From the NCBI RefSeq assembly GCF_900115065.1, contig NZ_FOVE01000023.1, forward strand, positions 1 through 44,558: a stretch of DNA of 44,558 nt. Reading direction: 5' to 3'. Below, piece by piece: positions 1 through 7,431 of this stretch. The position numbers were made by a program, and so were the translations under genes. The notes beneath the pieces were generated by a model that saw only the letters and a program-made list of their open reading frames with translations, was not told the DNA's origin and ran no database searches. The stretch is from Formivibrio citricus (GTDB lineage Bacteria; Pseudomonadota; Gammaproteobacteria; Burkholderiales; Chitinibacteraceae). Numbering within the stretch: position 1 is the first letter of the stretch; the number at the start of each line of letters is the position of its first letter.

Positions 1-657
1 GACAACAGTGCCGGCCCCAAAACCAAACAAGGCCATCTGCATCATCTGCAACACGCCTTGAAGAGCTGGGAAGCCGGGAGCAATACCGACAAGGACAGCC
101 AAAGCACTTCACAACAGCAAAACGGTCAACAAGCCTTGATCGTACTCAGTGCCCCGGCGGGCATTGTCAGTACCACCCCGCAAGCCCAGGCCCTGACTGC
201 CGGAACCAATCTCGATCTGATTGCGCAACGTGATATCAACCAGACCAGCGGGCGGCGCTGGATACACAACGCCGGTCAGCACATCAGTCTGTTTGTTCAA
301 GGAGTCAAAGAACAGATCAGCCTGAAACTCATTGCGGCACGCGGAAAGATCCAGATGCAGGCGCAGGATGACCACATCGAGATGAATGCGGCGAAGGATA
401 TAAAACAGACGGCGAATCAGAAACATCACACGGCGGCGCAAGAGGAAATCCTGTTGACCTCCGGCGGTGCCTACATCCGGATCAAGGGGGGCAAGATCGA
501 ACTGCACTGCCCCGGCAAGATTTCCTTCAAGGGCGGTACGCATGACTGGTCCGGGCCTGCACAGTTGAACGTTCCATTCCCCAGCTACTCGACCGTTTGC
601 AAGGAATGCCTGCAAAAAGCCATTGCAGAAGGAGGCGCGGCGATTCCGCGCATTTGA
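1..657 (+). CDS. VgrG/Vgr-family T6SS spike protein, C-terminal part (5' end outside window)
   Basis: This is the last 218 codons of a reading frame that is already open at base 1, so the true start lies upstream. The sequence is the DUF2345-type beta-rich tail that follows the gp27/gp5 core in many T6SS VgrG proteins. It contains short alternating beta repeats such as NLDLIAQRDINQT, KIQMQAQDDHIEMNAAKDI and GAYIRIKGGKIELHCPGKI, followed by PFPSYSTVCKECLQKAI. VgrG trimers tip the T6SS needle, and tails of this kind commonly carry or dock effectors. The next gene begins one base after this stop codon and encodes a DUF4123 adaptor, which is the classic partner of such VgrGs. The family call is firm. 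The exact subtype cannot be judged without the N-terminal two thirds. Confidence 0.88.
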   Translation, partial: DNSAGPKTKQGHLHHLQHALKSWEAGSNTDKDSQSTSQQQNGQQALIVLSAPAGIVSTTPQAQALTAGTNLDLIAQRDINQTSGRRWIHNAGQHISLFVQGVKEQISLKLIAARGKIQMQAQDDHIEMNAAKDIKQTANQKHHTAAQEEILLTSGGAYIRIKGGKIELHCPGKISFKGGTHDWSGPAQLNVPFPSYSTVCKECLQKAIAEGGAAIPRI

Positions 658-658
658 C

Positions 659-1690
659 ATGCATATTCCCTACAACCAGCCGGAGCAGCGCGCCATTATC
701 CAGACCCTGCAGGAAAAAGCGGGGCAGGAATGGGCGGCGTTCCATGAAGACCCTGCGCTGAATGCCTATCTGGTGATTGAACGGGCGATGGCTACGGAGC
801 TCACGCGCCTGGCAAAGCGCCAGTTGCAAACATGCGCCCATGCCGTGCTGTTCGAACATACCCCGGAAGCACATCTTGCGGAATTATCCCCCTGGCTGAT
901 CGCGCTGCCGTCCCGGCCTGAACCTGCCGTGCTCGCGCCGGTTTACATGGCGGCCCAACTATACGGCGGCATGGTCTGGCTGTGGTCTGCGCTTGACTTG
1001 CCGGCATTGGCCGAGCATTTGCGCAAATTCATGGGCGCGACGCTTTACAACGAAGCCACGGGTGAAATCGAAGGAGACATCGCCCTGCGCAGCACCGATC
1101 CGCGCGTACTGCCCGGATTCATCGAAGCGCTTCACCCCCATCAAAGGGATGCTTTCCTGCAACCGATTCGCGCGTGCGCCATCTGGAACCGGCATTTGCA
1201 ATGGCAACGATGGGACGGGCCTGCCGAGCCTGTCACGGAACCGCTACCGCCGCTGCATATCAGCCTGGGCCAGCTGGGCGTGATGAACCGGCACACCCAA
1301 CCGGACAAGATTTTGCACTTGCTGGAAACCGAATACGGCCAACAAAACGACAGCCCGGTCCACTTGCATCTGCTATCGCAGACGCAGGATGCCCGCTACC
1401 GGGCAGTCTGCGCCTGCACAGAGACTGCCCGCCGCATCGGCTATGAAAACGATCAGGATCTCGCACTGTTTGCCTCACTGACCTATCTGTGCCACCCGCG
1501 TTTTTCCGAAGCGCCTCGCTTCCGGCAAGCCATGCAGGATGGCATACGCAACAAGATATCCCTCGCCAACACGGTGATCGCTTTACCGGATGCCGCTTGG
1601 GAAGAAATTGACCGGATGCATGCCACTGAATTCAACGCAGCCGATTCCCGCCCACTTCACGCCCCCACGCTTATTGAACGCCATGGTTGA
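659..1690 (+). CDS. DUF4123-domain T6SS effector adaptor/chaperone
   Basis: This gene encodes 343 residues. The N-terminal half matches the DUF4123 pattern: NAYLVIERAMATEL near residue 36, PWLIALP near 80, VWLWSALDLPALAEHLRKF near 105, and LRSTDPRVLPGFIEAL near 140. DUF4123 proteins (TEC/Tap-1 type) load a specific effector onto its cognate VgrG and are generally encoded between the two genes, as here. The start at 659 was chosen because it is the first ATG after the VgrG stop. An in-frame TTG at 623 would overlap VgrG, and the purine-rich AAGGAGG at 629-635 lies rather far from the ATG, so the start is not fully settled. The stop overlaps the next ATG by 8 bases (ATGGTTGA), indicating translational coupling with the phosphoesterase downstream. 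The C-terminal half, after about residue 190, is not recognised. Confidence 0.82.
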   Translation: MHIPYNQPEQRAIIQTLQEKAGQEWAAFHEDPALNAYLVIERAMATELTRLAKRQLQTCAHAVLFEHTPEAHLAELSPWLIALPSRPEPAVLAPVYMAAQLYGGMVWLWSALDLPALAEHLRKFMGATLYNEATGEIEGDIALRSTDPRVLPGFIEALHPHQRDAFLQPIRACAIWNRHLQWQRWDGPAEPVTEPLPPLHISLGQLGVMNRHTQPDKILHLLETEYGQQNDSPVHLHLLSQTQDARYRAVCACTETARRIGYENDQDLALFASLTYLCHPRFSEAPRFRQAMQDGIRNKISLANTVIALPDAAWEEIDRMHATEFNAADSRPLHAPTLIERHG

Positions 1691-4598
1691 TCCCCGAAAG
1701 AATGCCGCGAAATCAGGCTCCCCAAAAGAAAACAGCTTGTGCGCTGCCGCTGCTTACCAGAAAGCCTCGACCAATATCGATCCGAAATGCCCGGACTGCG
1801 CGGATAAAGCCGAAATGCAGGCGGTGATTCTCTACCCCGCCTTGGGAACGCCGCACGTTGCGCCGGATACGGACGAAAAAATCCGCCTTTTCCTGATCGT
1901 GGAAGACAAGTGCGTGCAGGAGTTTGGCATCAACGGCGCGGAAGCCCCGTTTGCCTGGTATTACATCAATACCCACCTGCGTATCCTGCCCTTCAAGGAT
2001 GCCCACAAGACCTCGGCCGACCTGACCGGTAAAAAGCTCTACAGCAGCCCGGCCGCCGCCAAAGCAGGCATCCAGGTTTGGTACAAAGGCCCGCACGGCT
2101 CAGAACCGGCCGGCGGGTGCGGGCTGGGCTGGAAAGACCGGCTGGTCAGCCATGACGGGCTATTTTTGGCCAATATTCGCAAAAGTGCGGTCAATCTGTT
2201 TGTTCATGGGGTAATCAGCCATGGCCTGGATGGGGTGAACCCTCTCATCGCTGCCCACAAAAAGGCCCCACAGGTTTGCGATACCACCAACCACCCGCTA
2301 CGGCATCTGTTTGAAATCGAGCTTGATTTCAAGGGTCTCACCCTGCCCCCCCAGCCCGACACCATGTACACGCTCGCCTGGATGGTGACCTGTGTTTACA
2401 AGAGGGTGACTGAAGCATTCGGAGGCAGGAAGGTCAGCCACTGGGAACACCAGGACAAGCTGGTCTACGATTTTTTTGCGCAGATGCAAGAAAAAAAACA
2501 GCACTTTGCCAAACCGTTCATCTTCGACCTGGGGAAACTGAGCCCCGACAAATGGCCCAAGCAAAAGGAAACCGAAGCGGGCCGCATCAAGCCGTTTCAT
2601 CCGTTTATTTTCAGAAAGCAAAGAACCTTTCTGGATATTGGCCACCTCACCGATCCGCATATTTCCTGCAGGCAGTTTGCGCTCGCCATGGCCGATGCCG
2701 CCATTCTGGAAGGCACCAGTTCACCGATCGGCCCCAAGCTAACCAATGGACTGGTTGCCACCCAAGCCCTGTTCGACAAATTTCAGAGTGGGCCAGACAA
2801 AGTCGATGCCATTTTCATGACGGGCGATCTGATCGATTTCAACCGCAACCTCGCACCCGGAAAAGTCACCGGCAAAAGCCCGAAAGACCAATGGGAACAC
2901 TACAATCTGGCCGGCAATCTGGATGTGCCCGATTACTACCCGCGCGGGCTGGACGACATGCTGGTTTATTCGCTGATCAAGCGCGCATATGACCACAACT
3001 TGCCGGTATTCATGGTCACCGGCAACCACGAAGCCTACGACGAACCGTTTGGCATCTCGCCGCGCGTCAATAGTTATTCGGCTAAATTGGCTGCACGCCC
3101 AAGCTCGCGAGCGAAAACAGTATCAGACGCACTGAAGGCCGCCACTCGAGTTCAGCCAAGCGGGGGGCTGCGGGATTACGACCCCAATCAGGCCAAGGGC
3201 AAGATTCATTTTTCAAAAATCCCTGACCTCAGCATACGCAGGGCCAACGCCGGTATTCCCGCCGACCACAACCTGACCATTTATGAAGCCTGCCTGATCT
3301 ACGGCCCCACCTTCCCGCAAACCATGCAAGGCTGGGATTTCATGCCGGACAACTTCGACTGGTTCTTTACCCTGTTTACCCCGCTGGCCGATTTCAGCGT
3401 GGCCTACAACGGCCAACGCCTGACCGGGCTGGAATGGGGCAATGCCGAACGCATGCTGGAGGGAAGTTATATTCCGGATGGCCTGCTGCCTAGAGCAAAC
3501 GAAGCCATGAGCGACGATCAGTTGGCTTTGCTCAGCGCTGTATGTGAAAAAAATGCCAACCAGCACCTGCTGTTTACCCACTTCACGGCTGTCAGCTTCA
3601 ACCAGTACAAACCGTTTTCCAAAAGCGATGTATGGGGAGTAAACAAACTGAGCGACAAAGAAACTTATGGCACGTTTGTATTGGGACGAAAGGCTCTGTT
3701 CAAGTGGGTTGATCAGGACAAAATCACCGGGCACTTCAGCGGTCATTCCCATCGAACCGGCGCCTATAAGGTCAAGCTGGACGAGGAAGACGAGGATAAC
3801 CAGACCCTCGAGGTCGAAGCCCGCGACCCGGCCAAACAGAAAGCCAACCCGGATACCAAATACTGGGTGGGCACCAACTGCGGCGGCATGGGCGTGCAAA
3901 GCCTAGAAGGCGAACTCAACGGCTGGAACCTGATGCCGCCGGCAGGCTATCTCATCGAAGGGTACAACAGCCGCGCATCGAAAGTGGTGACCGCCACAGA
4001 GAAGCGAAATGCCCAACCCCGCTTTTGCGTCGCGCTGGATTACATGCAGTTCGTTGAAGAAAAGAAAATCATCGCCTGGAATTTCCTCACTGGTCCCCGG
4101 ATGAATTACACCGCATCGGCAACACAGGTGGAGGGAATCACGATGACTGTTGAAAACGTTCATCACGCCAAGCCTTTTATCCGGGGGGTGACGTTTTATG
4201 TATGGGATAGTCAGTACAAGATTTTTATGGATTACTCCATAACCATCGACTCCGGCAGTCGCCAGCGCGATACCCTGCGTTACAACTGCTCGCATGCCAA
4301 TCCCACCGGCTTGCTCGCAGCACTGCAAGCCAGCAAGCCGGCATTCGTCAAGGTGGAATTCAACCATGGATTGGCTAAGGTGACCGCCAAGGACGGGGCC
4401 AATCTCTACAATCAGTTCAACTTCGACGACCCGTGGATTTACCGGGTTCGCCCCATCACTCTGGAAGAAACCGTCGAGGTGTCTTTTGATCCCAATGGGG
4501 AGTTTCCGGATTGGAAGTGGTTATGGGGCGCATACCGTGATTCAGGACGTTACATCGATCCAAAGATTGTCACCGACAAACGCTCTGCACACCGTTAA
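1683..4598 (+). CDS. Calcineurin-like metallophosphoesterase, probable T6SS cargo effector
   Basis: The 971-residue protein carries the full set of metallophosphoesterase motifs: DxH at D324/H326 (LTDPHIS), GD at 381-382 (TGDLIDF), GNHE at 447-450, a metal-site His at 633 (LLFTHF) and GHxH at 687-690 (SGHSHRTG). These imply a two-metal phosphoester hydrolase. The substrate is unknown. There is no signal peptide or membrane segment, and an early CPDC motif occurs near residue 34. About 310 residues precede and 280 follow the catalytic core, which is far larger than a housekeeping phosphodiesterase. The gene overlaps the DUF4123 adaptor gene and is followed 9 bases later by two lipoprotein genes. 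This context suggests a VgrG-delivered effector and is inference. The start at 1683 uses the coupled ATG; an upstream in-frame extension inside the adaptor gene was rejected. Confidence 0.8.
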   Translation: MVDPRKNAAKSGSPKENSLCAAAAYQKASTNIDPKCPDCADKAEMQAVILYPALGTPHVAPDTDEKIRLFLIVEDKCVQEFGINGAEAPFAWYYINTHLRILPFKDAHKTSADLTGKKLYSSPAAAKAGIQVWYKGPHGSEPAGGCGLGWKDRLVSHDGLFLANIRKSAVNLFVHGVISHGLDGVNPLIAAHKKAPQVCDTTNHPLRHLFEIELDFKGLTLPPQPDTMYTLAWMVTCVYKRVTEAFGGRKVSHWEHQDKLVYDFFAQMQEKKQHFAKPFIFDLGKLSPDKWPKQKETEAGRIKPFHPFIFRKQRTFLDIGHLTDPHISCRQFALAMADAAILEGTSSPIGPKLTNGLVATQALFDKFQSGPDKVDAIFMTGDLIDFNRNLAPGKVTGKSPKDQWEHYNLAGNLDVPDYYPRGLDDMLVYSLIKRAYDHNLPVFMVTGNHEAYDEPFGISPRVNSYSAKLAARPSSRAKTVSDALKAATRVQPSGGLRDYDPNQAKGKIHFSKIPDLSIRRANAGIPADHNLTIYEACLIYGPTFPQTMQGWDFMPDNFDWFFTLFTPLADFSVAYNGQRLTGLEWGNAERMLEGSYIPDGLLPRANEAMSDDQLALLSAVCEKNANQHLLFTHFTAVSFNQYKPFSKSDVWGVNKLSDKETYGTFVLGRKALFKWVDQDKITGHFSGHSHRTGAYKVKLDEEDEDNQTLEVEARDPAKQKANPDTKYWVGTNCGGMGVQSLEGELNGWNLMPPAGYLIEGYNSRASKVVTATEKRNAQPRFCVALDYMQFVEEKKIIAWNFLTGPRMNYTASATQVEGITMTVENVHHAKPFIRGVTFYVWDSQYKIFMDYSITIDSGSRQRDTLRYNCSHANPTGLLAALQASKPAFVKVEFNHGLAKVTAKDGANLYNQFNFDDPWIYRVRPITLEETVEVSFDPNGEFPDWKWLWGAYRDSGRYIDPKIVTDKRSAHR

Positions 4599-4607
4599 GG
4601 AACCACC

Positions 4608-5981
4608 ATGTCATTGACCCGCCGCCGCCTGCTCTCCTTTCTGGCCGTACTGCCCTGGATCGCATCCTGCAAGGCAGCTTCATCGACTCTGACCTCCAAA
4701 ATCAAGGATCTCAAGATGCAAGCCATCAGCGCCGAAGAACTCGAACTCATCAAGAACCCGCTTTCCCGACCGGCCTGGTTCGCCCGACACAACCTGCCGC
4801 AAGGCCAGCCGCTGGAAATCCGCCAGCGGGTATTCGGCGATACCCGCATGCTGCTGCGCGGGGCAGACATCAAGAATGTGCGATTCATCAATTGCGTGTT
4901 TGAACTGTTCCAAGGCTACGACAACAACTTGCTGAACGTTACCTTCGAAGAATGCCAATTTTTCGGCGGGGTGTTTACGGGCACCGAGTGGAAGAATACC
5001 AAGCTACTACGCTGCGAGGCTGAAGGCCCCTTCAAGATCGGCTGCGCCAACGGCGATGTAACCTTTGAAGAATGCAAGCTCCAAGGGATGACCGCCAAGG
5101 AAGGGGGATATGGTAATTGGTCTGATCATTTCGGTATCGCCACCGCGTCAAATGGTGCAAATCGTTTTATCAAGTGCAAGCTATCCAACTTAGCAACGCA
5201 TGGCGGGGTTGAACTCAAAATTGATACCTGCGAAATTCATGATTTTCTTGGTAATTGCCCTAGCAAGCAGGGCAAATTGCTTATCCACAACTCCAAATCA
5301 AGTGGGAACATGGATTTTACCGGGGCATCCGGCATGTTTTCCCTCATCTCCATCAAAAACTCCCAACTGGGCGAAGTGGATTTGATGTCGAGCGCCAGCA
5401 AGGTTTTCGAGATCGAAGACAGCTCGCTCAGCCTCAAGATGGGGGCCGTAGATGCCAAATATGAAAAGGCCACTTTCCGTCGGGTAAAGTTTCATGGGGA
5501 GGGATTGTATTGCCCCTTGGCCAGGTTTTTTACGCTGGAAATCGATGCTTGTGATTTTGGTGGTAAAGGATTGGCATTGTATGGCGCGCCTAATCCGCGC
5601 CCTAAACTGGGGGAGTATCTGCTCTATAGAACACTCTTTAACCATATTAACTTCCGCAACATGACCATCCCCAAAGCCAAGATAGACTACATGCATGCGG
5701 GCACCCTCACCCTCGAAAATGTATCCCTCGCCGACGCCGATCTCTCGCATGGCTGTTTCGGAACTGTGCAGTTCAAGAATGCCAAGCTCGGCGGCAAGAT
5801 CGACCTGACCGAGACCACCATCCGCCAGATCGACAACCAAGGGCTAACCAACACCGCCCAGATCACCGGCAAGCTCGAAGCCAATCCCAACGCACCGCTC
5901 CCCGATCTGGCCGCACTGGATCAACCGCCGGGCCGCCCGATGCAGACCCCGTCCAAGAAGAAGCCGCAAGGAAAACACTGA
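4608..5981 (+). CDS. Beta-helix-like lipoprotein, copy 1; candidate immunity protein
   Basis: The 457-residue protein begins with TRRRLLSFLAVLPWIASC, a positively charged hydrophobic leader ending in a lipobox (IASC, Cys21). The triple arginine suggests possible Tat export. The mature part is a run of short repeats with alternating hydrophobic and Asn/Lys positions, for example DVTFEECKLQGMTAKEGG and NVSLADADLSHGCFGTVQF, like pentapeptide or right-handed beta-solenoid proteins. An AAGG ribosome site lies 7 bases before the ATG. The gene sits 9 bases after the phosphoesterase gene and 4 bases before its paralogue, so all are probably co-transcribed. A periplasm-facing lipoprotein directly after a putative T6SS effector fits an immunity role, but no sequence family proves it. 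A structural surface protein is the alternative. Confidence 0.65.
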   Translation: MSLTRRRLLSFLAVLPWIASCKAASSTLTSKIKDLKMQAISAEELELIKNPLSRPAWFARHNLPQGQPLEIRQRVFGDTRMLLRGADIKNVRFINCVFELFQGYDNNLLNVTFEECQFFGGVFTGTEWKNTKLLRCEAEGPFKIGCANGDVTFEECKLQGMTAKEGGYGNWSDHFGIATASNGANRFIKCKLSNLATHGGVELKIDTCEIHDFLGNCPSKQGKLLIHNSKSSGNMDFTGASGMFSLISIKNSQLGEVDLMSSASKVFEIEDSSLSLKMGAVDAKYEKATFRRVKFHGEGLYCPLARFFTLEIDACDFGGKGLALYGAPNPRPKLGEYLLYRTLFNHINFRNMTIPKAKIDYMHAGTLTLENVSLADADLSHGCFGTVQFKNAKLGGKIDLTETTIRQIDNQGLTNTAQITGKLEANPNAPLPDLAALDQPPGRPMQTPSKKKPQGKH

Positions 5982-5985
5982 CACC

Positions 5986-7359
5986 ATGCGCTTCACCCGC
6001 CGCCGCTTGCTCTCCTTGATCGCCGTCCTGCCGTGGGTTGCTTCGTGCAAAGCCTCCCCGTCGGCACTGACTTCAAAAATCAAGGATCTCAAGATGCAAG
6101 CCATCAGCGCCGAAGAACTCGAACTCATCAAGAACCCGCTTTCCCGCCCGGCCTGGTTCGCCCGACAAAACCTGCCGCAAGGCCAGCCGCTGGAAATCCG
6201 CCAGCGGGTATTCGGCGATACCCGCATGCTGCTGCGCGGGGCCGACATCAAGAACGTGCGCTTCATCAACTGCGTGTTCGAACTGTTTCAGGGTTACGAC
6301 AATAAACTGGAAAACGTCACCTTCGAGGAGTGCCAGTTTTTCGGGGGAGTCTTTACGGGATCTTTTTGGAAGAACGCTAAGCTAGTCCGTTGTGAAGCGG
6401 AAGGCCCATTTCAAATCGGCTGTGCAAACGGCGATGTAACCTTTGAAGAATGCGTGCTTCGAGGGATGACCGCCAAGGAAGGGGGGTATGGCAATTGGTC
6501 TGATCATTTCGGCTTGGCAACTGGGCAAGGCGGACACGCAACCTTCAAGAATTGCAAAATAAATAACGTACAGTCAGGTGGAGCAAAATCACTTCGCCTG
6601 ATTGGCTGTGAAATTGGGGATTTATATGCCAATTTGCGTAGTCAAAGTGGGGAATTAATCATAGAGAATTGCCACGCCAAGGGGAAACAGGATTTTGCAG
6701 GCGGCGGCAATTATTACTCCCTCATCTCCATCAAAAAATCCCAACTGGGCGAAGTGGATTTGATGTCGAGCGCCAGCAAGGTTTTCGAGATCGAAGACAG
6801 CTCGCTCAGCCTCAAGATGGGGGCTGTGAGCGCCAAATACGAAAAAGCCTCTTTCCGCCGGGTGAAGTTTCATGGAGAGGGATTGTATTGCCCCTTGGCC
6901 CGGTTTATCAGCTTAGAAATGGATAACTGCTCTCTGGAAGGAAAAGGACTTCAGTTATTTGGGGAAACAAACGACCAGCCCTTACCCGGAGAATATCCGT
7001 TCTACTGGACCCGCATTCGCCACCTGACCTTCCGCAACATGACCATCCCCAAAGCCAAGATGGACTATATCCATGCAGGCACCCTCACCCTCGAAAATGT
7101 ATCCCTCGCCGACGCCGATCTCTCGCATGGCTGTTTCGGAACTGTGCAGTTCAAGAATGCCAAGCTCGGCGGCAAGATCGACCTGACCGAGACCACCATC
7201 CGCCAGATCGACAACCAAGGGCTAACCAACACCGCCCAGATCACCGGCAAGCTCGAAGCCAACCCCAGCGCACCGCTGCCCGATCTCGCCGCATTGGATC
7301 AACCGCCGGGCCGTCCGATGCAGACACCGCCCAAGAAGAAGCCGCAAGGAAAACACTGA
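5986..7359 (+). CDS. Beta-helix-like lipoprotein, copy 2 (tandem paralogue); candidate immunity protein
   Basis: This is a paralogue of the preceding gene with exactly the same length (457 residues). The leader TRRRLLSLIAVLPWVASC again ends in a lipobox. Residues 22-175, about 245-302 and about 352-457 are nearly identical between copies, down to the C-terminal tail RPMQTPPKKKPQGKH. Two internal blocks, about residues 176-244 and 303-351, have diverged strongly. This mosaic looks like tandem duplication with homogenised ends and two faces under diversifying change. The DNA around the stop and the following ATG (ending in CACTGACACCATGCGC) is repeated at the start of copy 2 and again after its end, where a third copy starts. 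The function is inferred as for copy 1. Confidence 0.65.
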   Translation: MRFTRRRLLSLIAVLPWVASCKASPSALTSKIKDLKMQAISAEELELIKNPLSRPAWFARQNLPQGQPLEIRQRVFGDTRMLLRGADIKNVRFINCVFELFQGYDNKLENVTFEECQFFGGVFTGSFWKNAKLVRCEAEGPFQIGCANGDVTFEECVLRGMTAKEGGYGNWSDHFGLATGQGGHATFKNCKINNVQSGGAKSLRLIGCEIGDLYANLRSQSGELIIENCHAKGKQDFAGGGNYYSLISIKKSQLGEVDLMSSASKVFEIEDSSLSLKMGAVSAKYEKASFRRVKFHGEGLYCPLARFISLEMDNCSLEGKGLQLFGETNDQPLPGEYPFYWTRIRHLTFRNMTIPKAKMDYIHAGTLTLENVSLADADLSHGCFGTVQFKNAKLGGKIDLTETTIRQIDNQGLTNTAQITGKLEANPSAPLPDLAALDQPPGRPMQTPPKKKPQGKH

Positions 7360-7363
7360 CACC

Positions 7364-7419
7364 ATGCGCTTCACCCGCCGCCGCTTGCTCTCCTTGATCG
7401 CCGTCCTGCCGTGGGTTGC
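7364..7419 (+). pseudogene. Truncated third copy of the beta-helix lipoprotein gene
   Basis: Four bases after copy 2 stops, the first 56 bases of copy 2 are repeated exactly (7364-7419 equals 5986-6041). They cover the ATG and the leader up to PWVA, just before the lipobox Cys. Identity stops abruptly at 7420. The frame then runs through unrelated sequence to a TAA at 7475-7477, overlapping the 3' end of the convergent signalling gene that ends at 7432. This is the scar of an array that once held at least three copies, cut by a deletion or rearrangement. A 37-residue peptide could be made from it but would lack the Cys for lipid attachment. Confidence 0.88.
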
Positions 7420-7431
7420 CCCCGATAACGA

